Assembly: GCA_964415365.1 (NCBI GenBank)
Contig: CAYPYW010000011.1
Coordinates: 14,597-78,596 of the forward strand
Length of the DNA: 64,000 nt
Direction: 5' to 3'
Origin: Hydromicrobium sp964415365
GTDB lineage: Bacteria > Actinomycetota > Humimicrobiia > Humimicrobiales > Humimicrobiaceae
In this document: one piece after another, positions 53,366-62,282 of the stretch
Layout of the letters: each line of letters starts with the position of its first letter
How positions within the stretch are numbered: the stretch's first letter is position 1
Notes under the pieces: generated by a model
What the model was told of the DNA's origin: nothing
Database searches by the model: none
What the model saw: only the letters and a program-made list of their open reading frames with translations
Program-made: the position numbers and the translations under genes

Positions 53366-54400
53366 CTATTTTGAATACTTAAGATATTTCTTTAAAGTAT
53401 TAAAATCCTCAACGCATTTTCCTGCCCCAACAGCTACTGCTGCCAGTGGATCCTCAGCCAGGTAAACCGGGCAATGCGTTTCTCTGCTAATTCTTTCAGT
53501 CAATCCTTTAAGCAACGAACCCCCTCCTGCCATAACGATACCTCTTTTCATTATGTCCGAAGAAAGTTCTGGGGGCGTGACATCCAGTACTTCAACAATG
53601 GAATTTACAATATCGCTTACCACCTTTTCCAGTGCTTTTCTTATCTGCTGGCTGGTAATAATAATTGTTTTAGGAAGACCGGTTACAAGATCTCTTCCAT
53701 TTATTTCCATTTTCTCCTCATTTTCCAGAGGAAATGCAGACCCTATCTCTACTTTTACTTTTTCAGCAGTATTTTCGCCTAAAAACAGATTATGTTCCTT
53801 TTTTAGATAATAAATTATGGCCTCATCCATTTCATCTCCGCCAATCCGGAGCGACTGACTGACAACTATTCCTCCCAAAGATATAACCGCTACCTCAGAA
53901 GTTCCTCCTCCTATATCAATAATCATACTACCTTTGGGTTCATCGGTGGGCAAGCTGGCACCTATAGCTGCAGCCAGGGGCTCCTCGATTATATAAGCTG
54001 CCCTGGCCCCGGCCTGTTCAGTAGCTTCAATAACCGCTTTCTTTTCAACAGGAGTAATTCCCGAGGGAACACAAATAACAATCCTGGGTCTGGCAAAAGC
54101 CACATTTTTATGAACCTTTTGGATGAAATATCTTAACATTTTTTCTGTTGTCTCAAAATCTGCAATTACTCCATCTTTTAAAGGCCTGATTGCTACTATA
54201 TTACCAGGAGTTCTTCCTACCATCCTCTTGGCCTCTTTACCTACCGCCAGTATTTTCTTCCTTTCTTTATCAATTGCTACAATGGATGGCTCATCCAGCA
54301 CTATCCCTTTGCCTTTTACATACACCAGAGTATATGCCGTTCCTAGATCGATGCCCATATCTCTGCCAATCATATTTAAGAAAAAATCAAACATATGCAT
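53366..54400 (-). CDS. mreB: Rod shape-determining actin homologue MreB
   Basis: A 344-residue actin-fold protein: MGIDLGTAYTLVYVKGKGIVLDEPS at the N-terminus, MIIDIGGGTSEVAVISLGGIV and GIVMAGGGSLLKGL for the phosphate and adenosine loops. It forms membrane-bound filaments that guide cell-wall synthesis. ATG 54400 follows AAGGAG by seven bases. Confidence 0.97.
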   Translation of the reverse strand: MHMFDFFLNMIGRDMGIDLGTAYTLVYVKGKGIVLDEPSIVAIDKERKKILAVGKEAKRMVGRTPGNIVAIRPLKDGVIADFETTEKMLRYFIQKVHKNVAFARPRIVICVPSGITPVEKKAVIEATEQAGARAAYIIEEPLAAAIGASLPTDEPKGSMIIDIGGGTSEVAVISLGGIVVSQSLRIGGDEMDEAIIYYLKKEHNLFLGENTAEKVKVEIGSAFPLENEEKMEINGRDLVTGLPKTIIITSQQIRKALEKVVSDIVNSIVEVLDVTPPELSSDIMKRGIVMAGGGSLLKGLTERISRETHCPVYLAEDPLAAVAVGAGKCVEDFNTLKKYLKYSK

Positions 54401-54416
54401 CTACTAACTCCTTAAT

Positions 54417-55052
54417 TTAACCAATAACACTAAATTCAAAATCCCTTAGCAAATCTATAAATTTTATAACAGGAAGTCCAGCTACGTTAAAAAAACAACC
54501 ATATATTTTCTCTACCAGCAAGCTTCCAAATCCAAATATATTATAAGCACCGGCTTTATCCAACACATCTTCCTTACCTACATATGCCTTAATCTCCTCT
54601 ACAGTCAACTTTCTGAACCTGACTTTAGTTGTTTCAGTATTAAAACGATACTTGCCGGATACACTATCTAAAACACAAACCCCACTTATCACTCTATGAA
54701 CCCTGCCTGAAAGAATATTTAAAAATTCAATCGCCTTCTTTACACTGGCCGGTTTCCCCATATATCTTCTATTCATATATATAATGGTATCAAAGCCAGC
54801 AATAAGAAATCCCTTTCCATAATACACATCCTGTTCCTTCAGGCTATGTTCTTTTATATAATTATAAACATTTTTAGCTTTAATGATACTATTCTGAATA
54901 ACAGTCTTGTAAGGATTTTTAAACTGCCTCTCTTCACAATCTTTCGGCTCAATCACTTTAAAATCCAATTTCAAAAGCTTCAGTATTTCCTTTCTTCTTA
55001 GAGAAGCAGAAGCTAAAATAATTTTTTTTCTATGACCTTCTTCTTCCAACAT
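54417..55052 (-). CDS. maf: Maf-family nucleoside triphosphate pyrophosphatase
   Basis: A 211-residue Maf protein: ILASASLRRKEILKLL at the start, GFDTIIYMNRRYMGKP in the centre and GAYNIFGFGSLLVEKIYG near the end. Maf proteins hydrolyse dTTP/UTP or modified nucleotides. It overlaps the DUF4321 gene upstream by 23 bases. A maf gene beside mreB is common in Gram-positive bacteria. Confidence 0.93.
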   Translation of the reverse strand: MLEEEGHRKKIILASASLRRKEILKLLKLDFKVIEPKDCEERQFKNPYKTVIQNSIIKAKNVYNYIKEHSLKEQDVYYGKGFLIAGFDTIIYMNRRYMGKPASVKKAIEFLNILSGRVHRVISGVCVLDSVSGKYRFNTETTKVRFRKLTVEEIKAYVGKEDVLDKAGAYNIFGFGSLLVEKIYGCFFNVAGLPVIKFIDLLRDFEFSVIG

Positions 55053-55284
55053 CAGCTAATAAAAAAGCTATAAGTAATCCTATTATGGCACCAAGCGTAA
55101 TATTTATGTGAATACCAAAACTTACGTCAATTAAATATAGATTGAAGCCGATAGAGTCTATGCCTACTTTTAATCCTTTATCTAAAATCGGAACAATATC
55201 TTTAAGGACATGACCTAAAATAGCCCCTATGATGCCTCCAAGCAAAACTATGAAAAAGACTATTTTACCTCTTCTTTTACCCAT
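55030..55284 (-). CDS. Small membrane protein, DUF4321 family
   Basis: An 84-residue protein with two hydrophobic helices (about 8-29 and 55-77), basic ends, and the GGIIGAILGHVLKDIVPILDKGL stretch of DUF4321. Its function is unknown. It lies between ndk and maf, coupled to maf by overlap, and may belong to the cell-shape module. Confidence 0.75.
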   Translation of the reverse strand: MGKRRGKIVFFIVLLGGIIGAILGHVLKDIVPILDKGLKVGIDSIGFNLYLIDVSFGIHINITLGAIIGLLIAFLLADVGRRRS

Positions 55285-55323
55285 TTATCACCTTTAAAAT
55301 TCTCTTTTACTGACTTTTTGATC

Positions 55324-55767
55324 TCAGCCAAAGAATAATTCAATCTCTCTCTGGGCGCTCTCCCTGGAATCTGAGCCATGAATTACATTTACAGTAATAT
55401 CATTGCCAAAATCACCCCTGACGGTTCCTTCTTTTGCCTTTCCGGGATCAGTTGGCCCCATAAGTTCTCTGATTACGGCAATTGCATCCTTTCCACTTAT
55501 TACCATAGCTACTACAGGACCTGAAGTTATATAATCAATCAACACATTAAAAAAATCTTTATTTTTATGGTCTTGATAATGCTTACAGGCAAGCTCCCGG
55601 TCAATTTTCAACATCTTTAATTTTTCAATAGTCAGATTTTCTTTTTCAAAACGGGATATGATTTCTCCAACGACTTTCTTTTTCACCCCGTCAGGTTTGA
55701 TTATGACCAGGCTTCTCTCAATACCATTAAACTCACTTATTCTCCGGCAATTTCCACATTCATTCAT
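55324..55767 (-). CDS. ndk: Nucleoside diphosphate kinase
   Basis: A 147-residue NDK. SLVIIKPDGVKKKVVGEIISRFE and the catalytic histidine in NVIHGSDSRESAQREIELFF are intact. It equilibrates nucleoside triphosphates. The N-terminus carries a 16-residue extension (MNECGNCRRISEFNGI) with a C-x2-C pair before the usual start ERSLVIIKP. The ATG at 55767 is 11 bases from GAGGAG, longer than usual, so the extension may not be translated as drawn. Confidence 0.94.
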   Translation of the reverse strand: MNECGNCRRISEFNGIERSLVIIKPDGVKKKVVGEIISRFEKENLTIEKLKMLKIDRELACKHYQDHKNKDFFNVLIDYITSGPVVAMVISGKDAIAVIRELMGPTDPGKAKEGTVRGDFGNDITVNVIHGSDSRESAQREIELFFG

Positions 55768-55787
55768 TTAGGCAATCGCTCCTCTGT

Positions 55788-56246
55788 TTATTGAGTATTC
55801 CTGCAGTAAGGACAAACTTTCCAGTTTAGATTCAAAGGCCTGCCACAATTAGTACAAGAATTTCTCAATTTTTTTCTGCAGTAAGGACAGATTAAAAAAT
55901 CATCTTTTATCAGGTTCCCACAGGCAGGACATCTAGATTGTTTGCTATCAAGCAGCGTCTCCATCCTTTCAATTTCAAGATCCCTTTCAACCACATCGTC
56001 TATAAGTTCTGGGGGCCTTAATATTAAGTATAATATCAATCCCAAAAAATTTAATACAAACACAACCAGCGCCCAGAAAACGGCAGAGGCTACGGATTCA
56101 CTTCTGAGTTTTGCGTCTCTGTACGTCCAATAAACAAAAGCAAGCCAGACAATAATTAAAATAAAAATGATACTATAAATCGCATACTTCCATGCGGGGT
56201 GTGTAAAAAAAGCTACAACATCATCAATATATTCAAATAAATCCAT
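55788..56246 (-). CDS. Membrane protein with double zinc-ribbon C-terminus
   Basis: About 152 residues from the second of two ATGs, four bases after GGAGG. Two membrane helices (about 18-40 and 53-74) are followed by a helix and two zinc ribbons (CPACGNLIKDDFLICPYC and CTNCGRPLNLNWKVCPYC). The LNFLGLILYLILRPPE turn between the second helix and the ribbons is shared with small PLDc_N-like membrane proteins. The function is unknown. It lies between folC and ndk, where actinobacteria also carry a small membrane protein. Confidence 0.7.
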   Translation of the reverse strand: MDLFEYIDDVVAFFTHPAWKYAIYSIIFILIIVWLAFVYWTYRDAKLRSESVASAVFWALVVFVLNFLGLILYLILRPPELIDDVVERDLEIERMETLLDSKQSRCPACGNLIKDDFLICPYCRKKLRNSCTNCGRPLNLNWKVCPYCRNTQ

Positions 56247-56336
56247 CATTCCTCCCAGTTAACATCTCGTATATTTGCCAGTTTATCGATGCCAGCTTCA
56301 TCTCCGCTGATTTATTCATTAGCCGGCATATAAATT

Positions 56337-57659
56337 TTATCTAACTATGTTCTCTAAATTAGTTATCGAACCAGTAATGCATATAATATCATTTATACCA
56401 GAAATTTTTAAAGCAAATTTTATGGAATTTTCTATAGTATCCATCTTATATACCTTATCCGGTCGGCAGCTCACATCTTCCAGCAATTTTATTTTCTCTT
56501 CTACTACCTTCTCCAAACGATCAACATCCAGACTTCTGCTGTTTAAACTTGAGGTTAAAATCAAAACATTGCTTACGCTTATTATTTTTTCAATCATACT
56601 CTCATAGTCTTTATCCTTCAGAACAGCAAAAATTATTATTTTTCTTCGGTCACCAAAATAAAGGGCCATATTTTCAACAAAATTCCTTATTCCTTCAGGA
56701 TTATGACCTGCATCTGCAATCATCAGAGGTTTTTCCCTTACAATCTCAAACCTCCCTCTTATCGGGATGGCGGATACGGATAAGCTCTCTCTCACTTTTT
56801 CTTCATTTATCTCTTTTCCCCTAATTTCCAGATAAAGTTCTGCAAGAACTACTGCCAGTAAGAGGTTTAAAGGTTGATACTGGCCAAGAAACGGCAATAC
56901 AAGGTTTCTATAAATATTCTTCACTCCTCTTATATCAAGCAACCATCCCTCTAGCCCCAGGTTTACCTTTTTCTGTATGTAAAAATCTCTTCCATATAAA
57001 AAAAGTTTTGAGCCTGTATTTTCCACTTTTCCAGTTAAAATCTCCAGGACTTTCTTATGGCGGCTCGTAGTTGCAACCAGTGCCTTTTCTTTTATAACTT
57101 CTACCTTCTCTAAAGCTATCTCTCTTACAGTACTGCCTAATATATCCGTATGCTCCAGACTTACACCGGTAAGACCTACCACCTTTGAATCAGCAATATT
57201 GGTGGCATCCCATCTCCCTCCCATTCCTGCTTCAAGTGTCATAACTTCAATATTTTCATTTTCGGCCAATTTGAATGCCATAGCAGAAATTATTTCAAAC
57301 TGGGTAATCGGACCACCCAGATCCATTCTATTTACTTCCTGGATATAAGAGTATATTTCGTTAAAAATTCTGGTAAATTTTCTTTCTGAAACCTCCTGCC
57401 CATTTATCCATATCCTCTCAGTATAATTATTTATATGAGGAGAAATGTGATAACCAGTACGGATCCCCTGATGATTTAATATAGCAGCAACCATTTTAGT
57501 AGTAGAAGTTTTACCATTTGTTCCTACAATATGAATGAAATCAACCTTTTTTTGAGGATTGTTCAGAAGCTCAAGTATTTTTTCTATTCTTACGAGGCTT
57601 TTTTTTATTCCAAAAATAAGGCAGTCATCCAAATATTTGCATACTTGCCTGTAATTCAC
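56337..57659 (-). CDS. folC: Folylpolyglutamate synthase / dihydrofolate synthase
   Basis: A 440-residue Mur-ligase-fold enzyme: VGTNGKTSTTKMVAAIL for ATP binding, YHISPHINNYTERIWINGQ, TLEAGMGGRWDATN and DAGHNPEGI. It adds glutamates to folates, directly relevant to the folate-dependent methyl branch of the Wood-Ljungdahl pathway in this window. It starts with GTG 57659 and lies 27 bp after valS. Confidence 0.95.
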   Translation of the reverse strand: MNYRQVCKYLDDCLIFGIKKSLVRIEKILELLNNPQKKVDFIHIVGTNGKTSTTKMVAAILNHQGIRTGYHISPHINNYTERIWINGQEVSERKFTRIFNEIYSYIQEVNRMDLGGPITQFEIISAMAFKLAENENIEVMTLEAGMGGRWDATNIADSKVVGLTGVSLEHTDILGSTVREIALEKVEVIKEKALVATTSRHKKVLEILTGKVENTGSKLFLYGRDFYIQKKVNLGLEGWLLDIRGVKNIYRNLVLPFLGQYQPLNLLLAVVLAELYLEIRGKEINEEKVRESLSVSAIPIRGRFEIVREKPLMIADAGHNPEGIRNFVENMALYFGDRRKIIIFAVLKDKDYESMIEKIISVSNVLILTSSLNSRSLDVDRLEKVVEEKIKLLEDVSCRPDKVYKMDTIENSIKFALKISGINDIICITGSITNLENIVR

Positions 57660-57686
57660 TATTTCACACTTCAGTCATCAGTTATA

Positions 57687-60386
57687 TTATTCGTTAATGC
57701 CTTCCATCCTGGCCAATTGACTATTTAATACTTTCAAAACCCTTTCTGCCCGGTCAAGCTTGCCCTTTTCCTTTTGAATTATTTCCTCCGGCGCTTTACT
57801 GGTGAAATCAGGATTTGATATCTTCTTTTTACTTTTTTCAATATCCAGACCCGCCTTTCTGATTTGATCTCTTATCCTCTTTATTTCTAATTTCATATCA
57901 ATCACATCAACAACATAAATAAATATTTCTATATTCCCTACTGTGGTTTTAATATATCCTTTTTCACCAGTACGGTCTTTAAATTCTACTTCATCTGTTT
58001 TCGCCAGGTTATAAATATATTCCCTGTTTTTTTCCAGTATGTTCCTGCTCTTATCTTTATCTGCCAGCAAACTTACTCTCACTCTGCTGGCCGGGTTTAT
58101 TTTAAGCTCAGATCTTATTTTTCTTATCTCGCTTATAACGCCAAAGAGTATCTTTATTTCATCTTCAACATCCTGGCTTACCATGGCCGGTTCAAATTGT
58201 GGATAACCCTCTGCCATTATACTTTTACCCTTGTGCGGAATGTTCTGCCAGACCAATTCGGTCACAAAAGGCATAAACGGATGGAGGAGTTTAAGATATT
58301 TTTCTAAAACATACCATAATATAAATAACGCATTTTCCTTATCATCATCATCTTTTGGAAAATAAATTCTTGCTTTGGTCGATTCAATATACCAATCGCA
58401 ATAATCATCCCAGAAAAAGCTGTTAAGCAACCTTGAAGCAAAAGAAAAATTGTATCTTCCCAGATATTTTTCAACTCCTCTTATAGTACGATTTAATCTG
58501 GATAATATCCACCTATCCCAGAGACTCAGATTTAACTGATCTATTTTCATATCATTGACATTTCCACCTTTACTTAAGTTAGATACAACAAACTTAGATG
58601 CATTCCATAATTTATTTGCAAAATTCCTCACTCCTTCAATCTTCTCATCACCAAGAATCAAATTTCTTCCGGGGGTAGTTAAAGATGTTAAAGTGAATCT
58701 TAAGACATCAGCTCCATTTTGATTAATTATATCTACCGGATCCATCACATTACCTTTGGATTTACTCATTTTCTGACCAAACACATCATTCACCAGAGGG
58801 TTTATAAAAACTTCTCTGAAAGGGACATCTTTCCTAAAATACAGGCTCATCATAATCATCCTGGCTACCCAGAAAAAAATAATATCGTGAGCAGTTATCA
58901 GGGTAGTCGTAGGGAAAAAATATTTGAGGTCTTCCGTTTCTTCCGGCCAGCCAAAAACTGCAAATGGCCACAGGCAGGAACTGAACCATGTATCCAGAAC
59001 ATCCCGATCCTGTTCCATATTGCTATTGCCACACTTTGTACACTCCATAGGGTTTTCCTCACTCACTATCATTTCATTACAATCTTTGCAATACCACACT
59101 GGAATCCGGTGTCCCCACCAGAGCTGACGGGATATACACCAATCTCTTATATTTTCCATCCAGTTAAAATATATCTTTTCCCATTTTCTGGGGATTATTC
59201 TTACTTTCCCTTCCTTTACCGCCTTTATAGCCGGCCCGGCCAACTTTTTCATAGATACAAACCACTGCATGGAAATTCTCGGTTCAATTATAGTATTACA
59301 CCTATGACAAATTCCGATCGAAGAAACATGAACCTTTTTCCCAACCATAAAGCCCTGTTCCTCCAGATCTTGCAAAACTTTCTGCCTTGCAGTATTCCGG
59401 TCCAGACCTTCATATTTGCCTGTATTTGAATTCAAGCTTGCATCTTTTTCGAATATGTTAATTTCTCTTAAATTATGCCTTTTCCCGATTTCGAAATCAT
59501 TGGGATCGTGAGCCGGGGTAACCTTCACTGCACCACTTCCGAACTCCATATCCACAAAGGTATCCTCTATCAGCGGTATTTCTCTTTCCATTAGTGGAAG
59601 GTAGACAGTTCTGCCCTTATATTTTTTATATCTGGAATCTTCAGGGTTTACAGCAACTGCTGTATCCCCAAGCATAGTTTCGGGTCTTGTAGTTGAAACA
59701 ACTATGTATTCACTATCACTGGGCTTACCAGTTTCCAGGTCAATCAAAGGATATTTGATATCCCACAGATTTCCTTTCTTCCCAATATGTTCCACTTCAA
59801 TATCCGAAATTGCGGTCTGGCACCTGGGACACCAGTTAACCATGTAGTTCCCTTTATAAATCAAACCGTTTCTGTACAGGACAACAAATTCTCTCGCTAC
59901 CGCTTTACTATATCCTTTATCAAGGGTAAACCTTTCTCTATCCCAATCACAGGAGCAACCCAGTGATTTCAATTGATTTATAATCCGGCTGCCATACTTT
60001 TCTTTCCAGTGCCATACTTCTTCTACGAACTTTTCTCTTCCCAGCTGAAATCTGTTTATGTTTTTCTCTTTCAGAGCCTTTTCAACTACATTTTGGGTAG
60101 CTATTCCTGCATGATCCGTTCCCGGTATCCAGGTAGCGTTATATCCCTTCATTCTCTTATATCTTACGACTACATCCTGCAGAGTATTATTCAGAGCATG
60201 ACCGATATGAAGATAGCCTGTTACATTAGGAGGAGGTATTACTATGCTGAATGGAATTTTTGATTTATCGATTTCTGCAGAAAAATATTTGCTTTTTAAC
60301 CAATGCCGGTAGATTTCCTGTTCAAATGCTAAAGGATTGTACTTACCCTTAACCTCATCGAACATTTTAGGCTGATTTTTCTTCAT
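57687..60386 (-). CDS. valS: Valyl-tRNA synthetase
   Basis: An 899-residue class I synthetase: HIGHALN at the ATP site, KMSKSKGNVMDP, the editing domain (VVSTTRPETMLGD) and the C-terminal coiled-coil arm (DMKLEIKRIRDQIRKAG). It lies between clpX, whose end it overlaps by 20 bases, and folC. A plus-strand frame of 236 codons opposite it is a shadow. Confidence 0.97.
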   Translation of the reverse strand: MKKNQPKMFDEVKGKYNPLAFEQEIYRHWLKSKYFSAEIDKSKIPFSIVIPPPNVTGYLHIGHALNNTLQDVVVRYKRMKGYNATWIPGTDHAGIATQNVVEKALKEKNINRFQLGREKFVEEVWHWKEKYGSRIINQLKSLGCSCDWDRERFTLDKGYSKAVAREFVVLYRNGLIYKGNYMVNWCPRCQTAISDIEVEHIGKKGNLWDIKYPLIDLETGKPSDSEYIVVSTTRPETMLGDTAVAVNPEDSRYKKYKGRTVYLPLMEREIPLIEDTFVDMEFGSGAVKVTPAHDPNDFEIGKRHNLREINIFEKDASLNSNTGKYEGLDRNTARQKVLQDLEEQGFMVGKKVHVSSIGICHRCNTIIEPRISMQWFVSMKKLAGPAIKAVKEGKVRIIPRKWEKIYFNWMENIRDWCISRQLWWGHRIPVWYCKDCNEMIVSEENPMECTKCGNSNMEQDRDVLDTWFSSCLWPFAVFGWPEETEDLKYFFPTTTLITAHDIIFFWVARMIMMSLYFRKDVPFREVFINPLVNDVFGQKMSKSKGNVMDPVDIINQNGADVLRFTLTSLTTPGRNLILGDEKIEGVRNFANKLWNASKFVVSNLSKGGNVNDMKIDQLNLSLWDRWILSRLNRTIRGVEKYLGRYNFSFASRLLNSFFWDDYCDWYIESTKARIYFPKDDDDKENALFILWYVLEKYLKLLHPFMPFVTELVWQNIPHKGKSIMAEGYPQFEPAMVSQDVEDEIKILFGVISEIRKIRSELKINPASRVRVSLLADKDKSRNILEKNREYIYNLAKTDEVEFKDRTGEKGYIKTTVGNIEIFIYVVDVIDMKLEIKRIRDQIRKAGLDIEKSKKKISNPDFTSKAPEEIIQKEKGKLDRAERVLKVLNSQLARMEGINE

Positions 60387-61647
60387 CTTTCAAAAAAACT
60401 TTATTATTTGATCTACCTATTACTTCAGGCTCGGTTTTATTCTCTACAACCTCTCTGGTTATAATGCATTTACTTATATCACTGCGCTGGGGTATCTCAA
60501 ACATTATATTTAACATAATCTCTTCCATAATAGCTCTAAGCCCTCTTGCTCCTGTCCCTCTTTGCAAAGCACGCCTTGAAACTTCCCTTAGAGCATCTTC
60601 CGTAAATTCCAGATCAACTTTATCCATCTTGAACATTTTGCTGTACTGCCTTACCAAGGAATTTTTTGGTTCAATCAGAATTTTAACTAAATCATCTTCA
60701 GTAAGATTAGAGAGAGTACTGACTATAGGCAGCCTACCAATAAGTTCCGGGATTAAGCCGTATTTCAATAAATCCTCCGGCATTACCTGAGGAAGAAGTT
60801 TATCAATCCTCTCAACCTTATCAGGAATTTTCCCCGAAACAAAACCAACGCTGCTCTTATTTATCCTTCTCTCGATTATATTTTCCAATCCACTAAATGA
60901 ACCTCCACATATAAAAAGAATATTATTAGTGTTAATTTGTATAAAATCCTGATGGGGATGCTTTCTGCCTCCCTGTGGAGGAACATTGGCTTCAGTTCCC
61001 TCTAAAATCTTAAGCAACGCCTGCTGTACTCCTTCTCCGGACACATCTCTGGTAATTGAAGGATTATCAGATTTACGGCTGATTTTGTCTATTTCATCCA
61101 GATAAATAATACCGGTCTCAGCCCTTTTGATATCAAAATCCGCAGCCTGTATCAATCTCAGCAATATATTTTCCACATCCTCTCCAACATAACCTGCTTC
61201 GGTAAGTGATGTTGCATCTGCAATACAAAATGGAACATTTAATATTCTGGCCAAAGTTTGGGCAAGAAGAGTCTTGCCGCAGCCAGTCGGGCCGATTAAC
61301 ATAATATTGCTTTTTTGAATTTCTGTATCATCTTCATTCAATCTATCCTCATACTTTACCCTTTTGTAATGATTATACACCGCTACAGACAGTACTTTCT
61401 TTGCCCTTTCCTGGCCAACAACATACTCATTCAAAATTGAATATATTTCCTTAGGTTTGGGAAGGTCTTTGAAATCAACTTCTCTCTGTTCTTTTAATTC
61501 CTCATCTATAATCTCGTTGCATAAATCCACACACTCATTACAGACATAAACCCCAGGTCCTGCAATCAATTTTTTTACTTGATTCTGGGATTTGCCACAA
61601 AAAGAACATTTTAAAAAATCACTCTTTTTCTCGTCACCTGTTGACAA
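60367..61647 (-). CDS. clpX: ATP-dependent Clp protease ATP-binding subunit ClpX
   Basis: A 426-residue AAA+ unfoldase: N-terminal zinc finger (CSFCGKSQ and CNECVDLC), Walker A GPTGCGKT, Walker B LDEIDKI, and the ClpP-binding loop IGF-like region (here VGF in SSVGFVSGK). It unfolds substrates for ClpP, encoded 22 bp upstream. The TTG start at 61647 follows GAGGGGTG by about eight bases. Confidence 0.97.
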   Translation of the reverse strand: MSTGDEKKSDFLKCSFCGKSQNQVKKLIAGPGVYVCNECVDLCNEIIDEELKEQREVDFKDLPKPKEIYSILNEYVVGQERAKKVLSVAVYNHYKRVKYEDRLNEDDTEIQKSNIMLIGPTGCGKTLLAQTLARILNVPFCIADATSLTEAGYVGEDVENILLRLIQAADFDIKRAETGIIYLDEIDKISRKSDNPSITRDVSGEGVQQALLKILEGTEANVPPQGGRKHPHQDFIQINTNNILFICGGSFSGLENIIERRINKSSVGFVSGKIPDKVERIDKLLPQVMPEDLLKYGLIPELIGRLPIVSTLSNLTEDDLVKILIEPKNSLVRQYSKMFKMDKVDLEFTEDALREVSRRALQRGTGARGLRAIMEEIMLNIMFEIPQRSDISKCIITREVVENKTEPEVIGRSNNKVFLKDEEKSA

Positions 61648-61669
61648 ATTTATACACCCCTCGGCAATA

Positions 61670-62269
61670 CTATTTTTTATAAATAACTTCGTCCACTATG
61701 CCATATTCCCTGGCTTCCTCTGCATTCAATATAAAATCTCTCTCGGTATCCTTTTCCACTTTCTTTACTTCCTGACCGGTATGTTTAGCAATTATCTCAT
61801 TTAAGAGAGCGCGAATCCTTACCATTTCTTTTGCATGAATCTCCACATCAATTGTAGTTCCGGAAACACCTCCGGACGGCTGGTGAAGCAACACCCGCGA
61901 ATTAGGCAGTGAAAATCTCTTACCTTTTTCCCCTGCCAGAAGTAGAACTGCAGCAGCACTTGCGGCCTGACCGATACAGATAGTGGATACCGGAGATTTT
62001 ATAAACTGCATGGTATCATATACCGCCAGAGCAGAAGTTATAATCCCGCCAGGGCTATTTATATATAGCTGTATATCTTTTTCCGGGTCCTCTGCCTCCA
62101 GATGGAGCATCTGCGCCATAACCAGATTAGCAACATTATCATCTATGGCTATCCCCAGAAAAATTATTCTTTCTTTCAGCAGGCGTGAATAAATGTCAAA
62201 AGAACGCTCTCCCCTGTTGGTCTGCTCGATTACCATTGGAACTAAATAATCATTATACATTTCAATCAT
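61670..62269 (-). CDS. clpP: ATP-dependent Clp protease proteolytic subunit ClpP
   Basis: A 199-residue serine protease. The catalytic Ser lies in CIGQAASAAA, His in VLLHQPSGG and Asp in the EKDTERDF region. The usual N-terminus YNDYLVPMVIEQ is present; ATG 62260 (MYNDY) is an alternative start. It lies 13 bp after tig. Many actinobacteria have two clpP genes here; only one is present. Confidence 0.97.
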   Translation of the reverse strand: MIEMYNDYLVPMVIEQTNRGERSFDIYSRLLKERIIFLGIAIDDNVANLVMAQMLHLEAEDPEKDIQLYINSPGGIITSALAVYDTMQFIKSPVSTICIGQAASAAAVLLLAGEKGKRFSLPNSRVLLHQPSGGVSGTTIDVEIHAKEMVRIRALLNEIIAKHTGQEVKKVEKDTERDFILNAEEAREYGIVDEVIYKK

Positions 62270-62282
62270 CTCTCTTTTTTAT

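Noticed and set aside
58719..59429. Plus-strand open frame of 236 codons opposite valS
   Set aside because: Antisense shadow of the synthetase gene, with no recognisable protein features.
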